DNA from: Lachnospiraceae bacterium | GTDB lineage: Bacteria; Bacillota; Clostridia; Lachnospirales; Lachnospiraceae | Assembly (NCBI GenBank): GCA_016301965.1 | Contig: JAEDOO010000032.1 | Span: 1 to 15,712, forward strand | Reading direction: 5' to 3' | Length of the DNA stretch: 15,712 nt | Shown here: piece by piece, positions 6,858 through 15,712 of the stretch | How the letters are laid out: every line of letters begins with the position of its first letter | Numbering within the stretch: the first letter of the stretch is position 1 | The notes under the pieces: model-generated | What the model was told of the DNA's origin: nothing | Databases searched by the model: none | The model's input: the letters and a program-made list of their open reading frames with translations, nothing else | Translations under genes and position numbers: made by a program

Positions 6858-7304
6858 TTATGGTTTTGCTTTGGCCAGAGCACTGTTGATGGCATTGAGA
6901 AGGAGGGCGGATGTATAGCGGCTGTCTTCCCGGCAGGTCAGATGTTCGGTGGACTGGCTGTCCAGAATCTGCGCGGACAGATCCTCCAGCGAGGATTCCA
7001 CCAGAGGATACATGGTCTGGACCGTTTCGCTTAAGTTTACCAGTTCAATGCTGTTGATGTGATCATCGTCTACACGCACCTGTACATCGAAGGAGGAATC
7101 GTTCAATGACACAGTGGCAGAGTAGACTCCGGGGATATATACGGCATCAGAGGAAGTTGCTTTATCTGTAGTGCCCTGATCCACCTGCCTGGAGCGAAAC
7201 ATGATGAACAGCAGTACGAGCATGACTACGGCAAAGGCGGCGAAAATCAGAGTATATATGATTTCTTTCATATGTAGAACCACGATTCTGGTACGGGAAC
7301 CCAT
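6858..7304 (-). CDS. Membrane-anchored protein with FMN-binding-like domain
   Basis: This 148-aa protein has one membrane segment at about 14-36, a short Ser/Thr/Asp-rich linker (40-54) and an extracellular domain from about 56 to 148. The domain starts YIPGVYSATVSLND, continues with VQVRVDDDHINSIELVN, and ends with a helix LLLNAINSALAKAKP. This order (PGxY, strand-rich middle, closing Ala-rich helix) recalls small FMN_bind domains. The usual SGAT-type flavin attachment motif before the last helix is absent, and REDSRYTS (125-132) stands in its place. If related, it probably does not carry covalent FMN. The ATG at 7302-7304 is chosen because AGGAG lies eight bases upstream; the internal Met at residue 12 has no ribosome site. 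The gene converges on nadE and diverges from addB. I do not recognise a specific function. Confidence 0.72.
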   Translation of the reverse strand: MGSRTRIVVLHMKEIIYTLIFAAFAVVMLVLLFIMFRSRQVDQGTTDKATSSDAVYIPGVYSATVSLNDSSFDVQVRVDDDHINSIELVNLSETVQTMYPLVESSLEDLSAQILDSQSTEHLTCREDSRYTSALLLNAINSALAKAKP

Positions 7305-7360
7305 CAGGACAGCTCCTTTCCTTACTTTCTATATCCTATGTCAGACAGGGGAAATTATGA

Positions 7361-7389
7361 TTGTTCGGGAAAATAAAGCATGGTACACT
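7361..7389 (+). promoter_or_regulatory. Sigma-A promoter for addBA
   Basis: A -35 box TTGTTC (7361-7366) and a -10 box TACACT (7384-7389) are spaced by 17 bases, and TGG before the -10 box supplies an extended -10 TG. Transcription would start near 7396, about 40 bases before the addB ATG. The opposite strand of this 133-bp gap must also hold the promoter of the small membrane protein, but I see no clear one. Confidence 0.65.
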
Positions 7390-7437
7390 TAAGTACAAAA
7401 AGGAATGCTCCGAAAAACGGCGGCAGGAGGAATGATC

Positions 7438-10400
7438 ATGGCATTACAGCTGATTCTGGGAAGTGCCGGCAGCGGCAAATCCCATTTTATTTATGAAAAA
7501 ATAATCCGGGAATCCCTGGAGAGGCCGAAAGAGAATTTCCTTATTCTGGTGCCGGATCAGTTTACCATGCAGACGCAGATTGAGATGGCTTCCCGACATC
7601 CGAAAAAAGGGCTCTTAAATATCGATGTGTCCAGCTTTACCCGTCTGGCTCACCGGCTGTTTATGGAGACAGGTTATCAGGTCCCGCCGGTGCTGGAGGA
7701 TATGGGAAAAACCATGGTCTTAAAGCGGGTGGCCCAGAAAAAAAAGGATGAACTGCATGTGCTGGGGCGAAAAATGCAGCGCCCGGGGTATATCCGGGAG
7801 GCTAAGTCCATGATCTCTGAGTTCATGCAGTATGATGTCTCTCCAGAAAATCTGGAAAATATCGGACAGCGTCTTACCGGAAATATATTTCTTCGGGAAA
7901 AAATGAAGGATATGGAAATTTTGTACCGGGGCTTCGAGGAGTTTCTTTCGGATCATTATGTGACTTCTGAGGAAATCCTGGATCTTTTATGCCGGGTCAT
8001 TCCCCAGGCTTCAAGTATGAAGGGGACTACAGTGGTGCTGGATGGCTTTACCGGATTTACCCCTATACAGAATCGATTGATCGGTGCATTGTTACGGAAT
8101 TGTCCCCGGGTATATATTACACTGACTCTGGACGATGGGGAGGATCCTTTTGGGAAATGCAGTATGCACCGTCTGTCATACATGACTAAAAAGACTATAC
8201 GTTCTCTGTGTCGTCTGGCCCGGGAAGAGAAGGTTGTTGTGGAGGAGCCGGTAAGGATCCCGGATTCGGATCGGGACCGATACAGCGACAGGGAAGATCT
8301 CCGGTTTTTAAAAAAACATCTGTTCCGTTTTGAACGGGAAGTATTTGCGGATGAGCCAAAACATATACAGGGGTTTGCCTGTGATACTCCGGCGATGGAG
8401 ATGGAGGAGGTCAGCCGACGCATCTGCCGTCTTGTTCGGGAAAGGGGATACCGCTATAGAGATATCGCAGTGATCACCGGGGATCTGGAGACCTATGGCT
8501 GGGAGGCCAGGCGGGCCTTTGAAAAGGCAGGCATTCCCTGCTTTCTGGACAGCCGCCGTACGGTACTTTCCAATCCTCTGGCCGAAGGTATCCGGGCACT
8601 GCTGGATATAGAAAGCAGCAGTTTTTCCTACGAAAGTGTATTTCGTTATCTGAGAAGCGGTCTCTCTGATTTGACATCGGCTGAGATCGATGAGCTGGAA
8701 AATTACTGTCTGGCACTGGGAATCAGAGGAAGAAAAAACTGGGAAAATCGATTTTTTGCTCACAGCCAGCATATGGATCCTGCCCGAGTCCCTGCGATGG
8801 AAGCGCTGCGGCTTCGCATCATGGAAAAACTTGGGCCTTTTACAGAAGCTATGCATGCAAAAGACAGAACTGTGGGCAGCAGCTGCAGAGCTTTGTATGA
8901 CATACTGGTATCGCTCCATGCGCAGCAGCAGCTGGAAGGAAAACGGCAGCAGTTTGAACAGCAGGGAGAGCTTGCACTGGCCAGAGAATATGCCCAGATG
9001 TATCGCAGCGTGATGGATCTGATGGATAAGATGGTGGAAATCCTGGGAGATGAACCCATCTCTCTTCGGGATTTTGCGCAGTTGATGGATGAGGGACTGT
9101 CGGAGCTTCGTATCGGTATTATTCCGCCCACCGCGGATCAGGTGCTGGTGGGTGATGTGGAGCGTACCCGCGTGAAGGCGGTGAAGGCGTTGTTTTTTGT
9201 AGGAGTCAATGATCAGGTTATTCCCGGCAGTGCAACGGTAGGCGGCCTTTTGTCGGAGGCAGACAGAGATGTGCTGGCTTCGCTGGATATGGAGCTGGCA
9301 CCGTCACCTAGGGAAGCTATGTTTATCCAGAAATTTTATCTGTATCTGCATCTGACAAAGCCTTCGGAAATGCTGACGGTATCCTATGCGGTAAGCAGCG
9401 CCAAAGGAGAACAGACGGGACCGGCATATCTGTTTGGAACATTGATGAGACTTTTTCCCGGACTCCATGTATCTCATATCGGAGCTTTACAGAAGATCAA
9501 TGAAATGGAAAACCGGGCAGATGCCCAAAGCCTGCTGGTGGAATACCTGAAAGAACTTTCGCCGGAACGGTTTACGAAGGAGAAAAAGGAACTTTTGGTT
9601 TGGTTTCTGGGACAGCCGGAAGGAAAAAGACAGCTTGATCGTCTGGTAAAAGCAGGCCTGTCTTCGGAGCATCCCGATGTGATCAGCCAGGCAGCGGCCC
9701 GGGCACTGTACGGCGATCAGCTGATGAACAGTGTATCCAGGATCGAGCGCTATGCGGCCTGCGCCTATGCACATTTTCTGCAGTATGGCCTGCGGTTGAA
9801 GGAGAGGGAGGAGTATACCTTCCGGACGCTGGATCTGGGCATCATTCTGCATGCCTGTGTGGAAACTTTCGGCAATCTTGCCAGAGAATCGGGATATACT
9901 TTATGTACTGTACCGGAAGAAAAGGAGGACGAACTGATCCGTATTTGTCTGGAGCGGGTGATGGAGACGTATGGAAATCAGATCCTTCTGAGTACGGCAA
10001 GAAATCGCTATATGGCAAAGCGGGTGGAGAAGCTTCTTCGGCGCAGCATATGGGCGATTAAAGAGGAGTTAAAGGACAGTGATTTTGAACCGGCGGGATT
10101 TGAAGTGAGTTTTGACAGTGGAAGTTTCCTGGACAGTATGTGTCTGCCGTTGTCGGAGGATGATCGTATGTATCTGATGGGAAAGATCGACCGTATCGAT
10201 CTGTACCGTGAAAATGGTCGTATTCTGGTGCGTATCGTGGATTATAAGTCCGGAAGCAAAAGTTTTGATCTGGAAGAGTTCTATTATGGACTGCAGCTGC
10301 AGTTGATCCTGTATCTGAAAGCGGCTATGGAGATGCAGCAAAAAGAGCATCCGGACATGACCGTAGAACCGGCAGCCATGCTGTACTATCAGATGAAGGA

Positions 10401-10854
10401 TCCTCTGATTGAGAAAAATGAGGAAAAGGATATAGAAAAGGAACGTCTGAAGGAGCTGAAGATGAATGGCCTTGTTTCAGCACAAGAGCAGATTTATCTT
10501 CATCTGGACAGAAATCTGGAACCGGGATGCCGGTCCCGAATGCTTCCACTGGAACGAAAAAAAGATGGAGCCTTAAGCGCCCGATCTTCGGCTGCAGATG
10601 CTCAGCAGTTTGCGGCACTGACGGAGTATGCAGCTAAAAAGGCTGTGCAGATCGGCCGGGAGATCCTGCAGGGGCGAGCAGAAAAAAATCCCTATCAGAG
10701 AGGGGAACAGACAGCCTGTGATTTTTGTGCCTACGGCGAGGTGTGCGGCTTTGATACACGGCTGAAAAGCTGCAGTGTGCGTCAGCTTAAAAAGCAGAGT
10801 AAGGACTGGCTGTGGCAGGAAATCCTGGATGGAAGAGTGTATGATGGAAAGTAA
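7438..10854 (+). CDS. addB: ATP-dependent helicase/deoxyribonuclease subunit B
   Basis: This 1138-aa protein is the AddB half of the AddAB helicase-nuclease that resects double-strand breaks for RecA-mediated repair. The N-terminus has a Walker A motif GSAGSGKS at 8-15. The C-terminal RecB-like nuclease has D918 in GKIDRID and D935-Y-K937 in RIVDYKSG. Four cysteines form the iron-sulfur staple: C775 in YAACAY, then C1094, C1097 and C1103 in the C-terminal tail, with the same CxxC-x5-C spacing as I recall for the Bacillus protein. The length is close to the family norm. Upstream in-frame starts at 7405 and 7432 are rejected because AGGAGG at 7425-7430 is placed correctly only for the ATG at 7438. 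It is followed by addA after 26 bases in the same operon. Confidence 0.96.
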   Translation: MALQLILGSAGSGKSHFIYEKIIRESLERPKENFLILVPDQFTMQTQIEMASRHPKKGLLNIDVSSFTRLAHRLFMETGYQVPPVLEDMGKTMVLKRVAQKKKDELHVLGRKMQRPGYIREAKSMISEFMQYDVSPENLENIGQRLTGNIFLREKMKDMEILYRGFEEFLSDHYVTSEEILDLLCRVIPQASSMKGTTVVLDGFTGFTPIQNRLIGALLRNCPRVYITLTLDDGEDPFGKCSMHRLSYMTKKTIRSLCRLAREEKVVVEEPVRIPDSDRDRYSDREDLRFLKKHLFRFEREVFADEPKHIQGFACDTPAMEMEEVSRRICRLVRERGYRYRDIAVITGDLETYGWEARRAFEKAGIPCFLDSRRTVLSNPLAEGIRALLDIESSSFSYESVFRYLRSGLSDLTSAEIDELENYCLALGIRGRKNWENRFFAHSQHMDPARVPAMEALRLRIMEKLGPFTEAMHAKDRTVGSSCRALYDILVSLHAQQQLEGKRQQFEQQGELALAREYAQMYRSVMDLMDKMVEILGDEPISLRDFAQLMDEGLSELRIGIIPPTADQVLVGDVERTRVKAVKALFFVGVNDQVIPGSATVGGLLSEADRDVLASLDMELAPSPREAMFIQKFYLYLHLTKPSEMLTVSYAVSSAKGEQTGPAYLFGTLMRLFPGLHVSHIGALQKINEMENRADAQSLLVEYLKELSPERFTKEKKELLVWFLGQPEGKRQLDRLVKAGLSSEHPDVISQAAARALYGDQLMNSVSRIERYAACAYAHFLQYGLRLKEREEYTFRTLDLGIILHACVETFGNLARESGYTLCTVPEEKEDELIRICLERVMETYGNQILLSTARNRYMAKRVEKLLRRSIWAIKEELKDSDFEPAGFEVSFDSGSFLDSMCLPLSEDDRMYLMGKIDRIDLYRENGRILVRIVDYKSGSKSFDLEEFYYGLQLQLILYLKAAMEMQQKEHPDMTVEPAAMLYYQMKDPLIEKNEEKDIEKERLKELKMNGLVSAQEQIYLHLDRNLEPGCRSRMLPLERKKDGALSARSSAADAQQFAALTEYAAKKAVQIGREILQGRAEKNPYQRGEQTACDFCAYGEVCGFDTRLKSCSVRQLKKQSKDWLWQEILDGRVYDGK

Positions 10855-10880
10855 AGGTTTGAGATAAAGGGGCAGAGCAA

Positions 10881-13800
10881 ATGGCAGTACAATGGACAGA
10901 AGAACAGCAGAAGGTCATTGATCTACGAGAGAGAAATATTCTCGTGAGTGCGGCGGCCGGATCGGGAAAAACCGCCGTTCTGGTAGAACGTATCCTGCAG
11001 CTGATCAGTGAGGGGGAACATCCTCTGGATGTGGATCAGCTGCTGGTGGTGACGTTCACCAGAGCTGCAGCTGCCCAGATGAAAGAGAGACTGAACAGGG
11101 CACTTCTGGAAAAGCTGGAGAAAGATCCGGACAATGAGCATCTTCAGCGGCAGACTACACTGATTCATCATGCACAGATCACCACCATTGATGGCTTTTG
11201 TTCATATGTGATCCGCAATTATTTTCAGAAGATTGATCTGGATCCCGGTTTTCGCATTACGGATGAGGGAGAACAGAAGCTTATGATGCAGGATGTGCTG
11301 GCACAAGTGCTGGAAGAAGAGTATGATAAAAAAACTCCTGAATTTATACAGCTGGCTGAATCGCTGGACAGCGGACGCAGTGATGATCGTCTGGAGGATA
11401 CGGTGCTTAAGCTGTATTCTCTTTCACAGAGTCATCCCTGGCCTGAGGTGTGGCTGCAGGATTGTCTGAAACCTTACGAAGTGAACACTGTGGAGGAGCT
11501 TCTGACAGCAGAATGGATTGGGCAGGTCAAACTGCGGACAAAGGAGCTTTTGAAAGAGGCTCTTTCCATCAATGAAAGAGCCAGAGAGATATCCATGGCA
11601 GAGGGGGGACCTTCTCAGTATCTGGAAGCACTGGAGGCGGATCGGGAATTTCTGGAGGAAGCTGTGGCCCTGGAGGGATATGATCATTTACAGTTACTTC
11701 TGAAAGGATGGAAGCCGAAAGCACTTTCCAGAAAGAGCGTTCCCGGTATGCTGGAGGAAAAAAAGCTCAAAGTGCAGGAACTCAGAAGCCAGGAAAAGGA
11801 GCTGATACAGGAAAAAATCGCGGCAGCTTTTTATCGGGATACGCCGGAAGAAATACTGAAAAAGCTTAAGATGGCAAAGCCGGCTGTACAGGGACTGGTT
11901 ACTCTGACAGAACAGTTTTCCAGGCGTTTTTTTATGGCAAAACAGGAAAAAAATCTTCTGGATTTTTCTGATGTGGAACATTTGGCCTTGCAGGCGCTGA
12001 TCCATCGGGAGGAAAACGGCAGTGAAGAACGTACAGATGCGGCCCGGGAACTGTCAGGTCAGTATGCGCAGATCATGATCGATGAGTACCAGGATTCAAA
12101 CCTGGTGCAGGAAAAAATTCTGACAGCGGTGAGCCGGGAGAGTCAGGGAATTCACAACCTGTTTATGGTGGGCGATGTAAAGCAGAGTATCTACAAATTC
12201 CGTCTGGCTCGTCCGGAACTGTTTATGGAAAAATACGACAATTATACATTGGAGGATGGCGACTGTCAGCGTGTGGATCTGCACAGAAATTTTCGAAGCC
12301 GGACACAGGTGATAGAAAGTGTAAACCGAATTTTTTCCCGGATCATGACGAAATCTCTGGGGGGAATCAGTTACGATCCGTCTGTGTATCTGTATCCCGG
12401 TGCAAAATGGAAAGATGCATCGGCACATGATTACGGCACAGAGATTTTGCTGGTCGAAAAGGACACGCCGGAGGCAAAGGAGACTGCTTCCGCCAGAGAA
12501 CTGGAGGCCATTTTGGCAGCGGACCGTATCCGGAAAATGGTGGGAAAAGAGACGATTCTTGACCGCAAAACGGGAGAAAAAAGAACGGTGCGTTATGGGG
12601 ATATCGTGATTTTGCTCAGAAGCCTTAAGGGATGGTCGGATGTGTTTGCCCAGGTGTTGAAATCCAGAGGGATATCCTCCCGCAGTGTATCCAGGGTGGG
12701 ATATTTTAGTGCGCCGGAGGTAATGACGGTACTATCCTTTTTGCGCATTCTGGACAACCCCCGTCAGGAAATTTCCATGGCATCCGTATTGACCAGCCCC
12801 ATTGTGGGACTGGATGCTGACGAGCTGGCCCGAATCAAAAACTGCGCACCGAAAGAACCACTGTATGTGTGTGCCGGGAAGTATCCGGACAGCCCGGGCT
12901 GTGAGACGGTTCTGGCAGAAAAACTCAGAACATTCTGGATAGTATACGAAAACTTAAGAGGAAAAATCTCGTATATGACCGTGAGAGAACTGCTGACTTG
13001 TCTGTATGAAGAAACCGGATACCTGGATATGGTTACGACCATGCCCGCAGGCGAGCAGCGAAGAGCAAATCTTTTGATGCTGGTCGAGAAAGCGGCAGAA
13101 TATGAAAAGACCAGCTACAGCGGCCTGTTCCATTTTGTACGTTACATTGACAGTCTGAAAAAGTACGAAGTGGACTTTGGTGAAGCCCAGAGTGGCGGAG
13201 AAGACGCAGATATGGTGCGCGTCATGAGTATCCATAACAGCAAAGGTCTGGAGTTTCCGGTGGTGATCGTGGCAGGTATGGGAAAGAACTTTAATCTGAC
13301 AGATACCCGTGAGATGGTAGCTTTGCATCCGGATCTGGGGATCGGCATGCCCTGTATTGATACACAGCTGAGGACCCGTGAAGAAACGCTGTATCACCGG
13401 GTGATTCAGAATGTGCTGAGGGAAGAGACTCTTGGAGAGGAACTGCGTATTCTGTATGTAGCCATGACACGGGCGGAGCAGAAACTGATCCTGACAGGAA
13501 CATTATCACAGGCAGACAAAAAGGTTACAGCGGCTATGGAGGCGGCAGGAGAAAGGACGCTTGGTTATGGAAAGCTCCTCTTTGCTTCTTCCTGTCTGGA
13601 CTGGATCCTTCCGGCATTGGGCGGAAGCCACGCGATGGGAGAATTGGCCCGACAGAGGGAATTACCTGTGCGCACTGTGGAAACAGAGAATTCATTGCCG
13701 GAAGGGGAGCTGACTCTTCGTCTGTTATCTGTGGAGGAACTGGTGGAAGATGAGCTGATGCAGCAGATGCGTACACTGGCAGCAGCAGATATAATTGAAG

Positions 13801-14549
13801 CAGTGGATGCAGATAAGGTGTATGATGAGAATGTCAGAGAAACTATCTCAAAAAAACTGAATTACGTGTATCCCCATCAGAATTTGCAGGATATGCCCGC
13901 TAAGCTCAGCGTATCGGAACTGAAGCTGAAGGCATATGAGGAGGAACAGGGCCACAGCCTCTTTGAAGAACCGGAGGTGATTCCGTATATACCGGCATTT
14001 ATGCAGGGCAGTAAACAGTCTGTTTCCACCGGGGCTTTGCGCGGAACTGCGTATCACCGGATGATGGAGTGCCTCGATTACCAGGACTGTGCAGAGGGAG
14101 TTCCTCTGTCTAAACAGATCAGCCGGCTGACAGACCAGGGTATGCTGCGCCAGGAGGATGCAGATATGCTGCGGGTGGAGGATTTTGAGAAATTTCTTCA
14201 AAGTCCTCTGGGAAAAAGAATGCAGAGGGCACAGCTTTTGGGCAGACTTTACCGGGAGCGGCAATTTTTCCTGACCGTGGATGCCGGGGAAGCAGATACA
14301 CGATGGAAGGACAGCGGGGAAACCATTTTGGTGCAGGGAATCATAGACGCGTATTTTGAGACAGATGAGGGACTGGTGCTGGTGGACTACAAGACAGATA
14401 AAGTGGAAAATCCGGATGGAAGTGATCTGATAGCAAAATACCGGGTACAGCTGGACTATTATGCAGAAGCTCTGACTCGTCTGACAGGACAGCCTGTGGC
14501 AGAAAAGCTGATCTATTCCTTTGCGCTGCAAAAAGAATTAAAACTATAA
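10881..14549 (+). CDS. addA: ATP-dependent helicase/nuclease subunit A
   Basis: This 1222-aa protein is the superfamily 1A helicase and nuclease subunit of AddAB. The motifs run in the expected order: Q motif WTEEQQKVID (5-14), Walker A AAAGSGKT (24-31), Ia VVTFTRAAAAQM, II IMIDEYQDS (398-406), III VGDVKQSIYKFR (430-441), IV HRNFRSR, V MSIHNSKGLEFPVVIV (near 782-797) and VI ILYVAMTRAEQ (857-867). The C-terminal RecB-like nuclease has D1156 in QGIIDAYFE and D1169-Y-K1171 in VDYKTDK, so both subunits appear nuclease-competent. The ATG at 10881 follows AAAGGGG. The stop at 14549 is not followed by a convincing terminator. Unlike the Bacillus arrangement, sbcDC does not follow. Confidence 0.97.
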   Translation: MAVQWTEEQQKVIDLRERNILVSAAAGSGKTAVLVERILQLISEGEHPLDVDQLLVVTFTRAAAAQMKERLNRALLEKLEKDPDNEHLQRQTTLIHHAQITTIDGFCSYVIRNYFQKIDLDPGFRITDEGEQKLMMQDVLAQVLEEEYDKKTPEFIQLAESLDSGRSDDRLEDTVLKLYSLSQSHPWPEVWLQDCLKPYEVNTVEELLTAEWIGQVKLRTKELLKEALSINERAREISMAEGGPSQYLEALEADREFLEEAVALEGYDHLQLLLKGWKPKALSRKSVPGMLEEKKLKVQELRSQEKELIQEKIAAAFYRDTPEEILKKLKMAKPAVQGLVTLTEQFSRRFFMAKQEKNLLDFSDVEHLALQALIHREENGSEERTDAARELSGQYAQIMIDEYQDSNLVQEKILTAVSRESQGIHNLFMVGDVKQSIYKFRLARPELFMEKYDNYTLEDGDCQRVDLHRNFRSRTQVIESVNRIFSRIMTKSLGGISYDPSVYLYPGAKWKDASAHDYGTEILLVEKDTPEAKETASARELEAILAADRIRKMVGKETILDRKTGEKRTVRYGDIVILLRSLKGWSDVFAQVLKSRGISSRSVSRVGYFSAPEVMTVLSFLRILDNPRQEISMASVLTSPIVGLDADELARIKNCAPKEPLYVCAGKYPDSPGCETVLAEKLRTFWIVYENLRGKISYMTVRELLTCLYEETGYLDMVTTMPAGEQRRANLLMLVEKAAEYEKTSYSGLFHFVRYIDSLKKYEVDFGEAQSGGEDADMVRVMSIHNSKGLEFPVVIVAGMGKNFNLTDTREMVALHPDLGIGMPCIDTQLRTREETLYHRVIQNVLREETLGEELRILYVAMTRAEQKLILTGTLSQADKKVTAAMEAAGERTLGYGKLLFASSCLDWILPALGGSHAMGELARQRELPVRTVETENSLPEGELTLRLLSVEELVEDELMQQMRTLAAADIIEAVDADKVYDENVRETISKKLNYVYPHQNLQDMPAKLSVSELKLKAYEEEQGHSLFEEPEVIPYIPAFMQGSKQSVSTGALRGTAYHRMMECLDYQDCAEGVPLSKQISRLTDQGMLRQEDADMLRVEDFEKFLQSPLGKRMQRAQLLGRLYRERQFFLTVDAGEADTRWKDSGETILVQGIIDAYFETDEGLVLVDYKTDKVENPDGSDLIAKYRVQLDYYAEALTRLTGQPVAEKLIYSFALQKELKL

Positions 14550-14588
14550 AATCGAGTTCCGGGAAAGAGAAAAAACCGGAAAACGAAA

Positions 14589-14641
14589 TAGACGAAAAAT
14601 AAAAAAGGAAGTATACTGTAAGCCATAACAGAAAAGTATAC
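14589..14641 (+). promoter_or_regulatory. Promoter and possible operator of the LacI-family regulator
   Basis: A -35-like TAGACG (14589-14594) and a -10 box TATACT (14612-14617) are 17 bases apart, with a predicted start near 14624. Two GTATAC palindromes (14611-14616 and 14636-14641) flank the start, and they form the arms of an imperfect inverted repeat: GTATACTGT at 14611-14619 against ACAG at 14628-14631, four extra A residues, then GTATAC. One palindrome overlaps the -10 box, so a bound protein would block transcription. Autoregulation by the following gene is inferred. Confidence 0.5.
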
Positions 14642-14660
14642 GATTACAGATAGAAAAACT

Positions 14661-15695
14661 ATGATTACACTGAAAGAAATAGCGCAGATGGCCGGAGTAT
14701 CCCGGGGAACCGTGGATCGGGTGCTGAATCATCGGGGTGGTGTCAGCGAGGAAACCGCCCGAAAGATACAGGCAATTGTGGACTCTGTCGGCTATGTGCC
14801 AAACAGCATCGGCCGGACTCTTGCCATCAGCCGAAAAAATATAAAACTTGGTTATCTGATTTTCCAGGGAACAACAGCTAATCCCTTTTTTACGGAAGTA
14901 TTACAGGGCGTGGAGGAAAAAGAAGCAGAACTTAAAAACTTTGGCGTTACGGTATTGAAAGCTTCCAGCAGTATTGAGGATGAGACGGGTGAAGGACAGA
15001 TCGAGCTGATCGATCAGCTCGTAGAGGAAGGCATTCAGGGATTGGCCATCACGCCTTTCAATCATCCAGCGGTGGCACGGAAGTTGAAATCTCTGGCAGA
15101 TAAAGGAATTCCTGTGGTCACGGTAAATTCGGATCTGGAGGATTCCGGCCGGCTGTGCTATGTGGGCAGCGATTACCGTAAAGCCGGTGAGACGGCAGGC
15201 GGTCTGATGGGACTTTTCCATCCTCATGGGGGAACAGTGGGAATCATCAGTGGTTCTCCTCTGGTGGTATGTCATACGGAGCGTGAGCTGGGATTTCAAA
15301 ATATTCTGGAAAGCAGGTATCCTAAGGTACAGATCAGAGCTTCTGCCATTAATCAGGATGATGATTTTATCAGTTATGATGTGACGGGGCAGATGCTGAA
15401 GATGTATCCGGAGCTTACGGGACTCTATATTGTGGCCGGCGGCGTGTACGGTGCCTGTCGGGCTTTAGAAGCTGCCGGATGTCAGGATCGTGTGGTAGTG
15501 ATCAGCCATGATGAGGCAAAAACGACGCTGGAGATGCTGAAAAAAGGTGTTTTGAATGCCACGATCGGGCAGGAGGCGGTGCGTCAGGGCAGTGAACCTT
15601 TGCAGATTTTGTATGATTATCTGACGGGGGGGAGTGTGCCGGAGCGGGAGATGATCTATACGCGGCTGGATATCTGTATACGGGAGAATATGTGA
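14661..15695 (+). CDS. LacI-family transcriptional regulator, sugar-binding type
   Basis: This 344-aa protein is complete. Residues 1-55 form a LacI-type helix-turn-helix and hinge helix: TLKEIAQMAGVSRGTVDRVLNH contains the recognition helix with RGTVDRVLN, the variant seen in many Firmicutes sugar regulators. From about 63 onward there is a periplasmic-binding-protein-like effector domain (Peripla_BP_4 type), with GYLIFQGTTANPFFTEV (about 68-84), GLAITPFNHP, VVTVNSDLED, YVGSDYRKAGETAG and SHDEAKTT. This suggests a sugar or sugar-like inducer, which cannot be named. The ATG at 14661 has only a weak ribosome site, and no better in-frame start lies nearby. It reads away from addA, with its own promoter. 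Target genes probably lie just beyond the right edge. Confidence 0.9.
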   Translation: MITLKEIAQMAGVSRGTVDRVLNHRGGVSEETARKIQAIVDSVGYVPNSIGRTLAISRKNIKLGYLIFQGTTANPFFTEVLQGVEEKEAELKNFGVTVLKASSSIEDETGEGQIELIDQLVEEGIQGLAITPFNHPAVARKLKSLADKGIPVVTVNSDLEDSGRLCYVGSDYRKAGETAGGLMGLFHPHGGTVGIISGSPLVVCHTERELGFQNILESRYPKVQIRASAINQDDDFISYDVTGQMLKMYPELTGLYIVAGGVYGACRALEAAGCQDRVVVISHDEAKTTLEMLKKGVLNATIGQEAVRQGSEPLQILYDYLTGGSVPEREMIYTRLDICIRENM

Positions 15696-15712
15696 GGAAT
15701 TTTTGAGAGAGG

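Noticed and set aside
13848..14531. Minus-strand frame of 227 codons opposite the end of addA
   Set aside because: It lies over the AddA nuclease domain, whose motifs are intact on the plus strand, and it resembles no protein family.
14557..14581. TTCCGG / CCGGAA inverted repeat after addA, considered as a terminator
   Set aside because: The six-base stem has a 13-base loop and no following T-run on the plus strand, so it does not fit a Rho-independent terminator.

Overview
The window looks like an ordinary chromosomal stretch from a Gram-positive anaerobe of the Clostridia, most likely family Lachnospiraceae. This is inferred from the AddAB recombination nuclease in place of RecBCD, the strong AGGAGG ribosome binding sites, sigma-A type promoters, moderate GC content, and small redox and polyphosphate proteins typical of gut Firmicutes. 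I see no phage, plasmid, CRISPR, tRNA or rRNA gene. I did not find a convincing new multi-gene system.

Layout. Positions 1-86 may hold the tail of an unidentified plus-strand gene. A minus-strand DUF1275 (YoaK-type) membrane protein lies at 124-798, behind a near-consensus promoter. A gene-poor stretch (799-1260) contains the most unusual object here, a foldback element of about 200 bp with 40-bp terminal inverted repeats and an interrupted but extensive inner stem. It sits just beyond the end of a minus-strand operon that encodes a two-domain polyphosphate:AMP phosphotransferase and a 75-aa CxxC protein of the DUF1858 / hybrid-cluster-protein-associated family.

From a divergent promoter region at about 3050-3174, a plus-strand operon reads a SAM-dependent methyltransferase, the redox chaperone Hsp33 (hslO) and glutamine-dependent NAD+ synthetase (nadE). 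It closes with a clear Rho-independent terminator at 6801-6853. A convergent minus-strand gene (6858-7304) encodes a small membrane-anchored protein that resembles a degenerate FMN-binding domain. Divergent to it, a promoter at 7361-7389 drives addB and addA, the two subunits of the helicase-nuclease that processes double-strand breaks. Both nuclease motifs and the four AddB iron-sulfur cysteines are present. A LacI-family regulator (14661-15695) follows with its own promoter, which overlaps paired GTATAC palindromes that could be an autoregulatory operator.

Several products fit stress and redox housekeeping (Hsp33, the CxxC protein, NAD synthesis, polyphosphate-based nucleotide phosphorylation, DNA break repair), but this is a loose theme and not a demonstrated pathway. 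Everything is read by eye. Family assignments rest on motifs and remembered family features, not on database searches.
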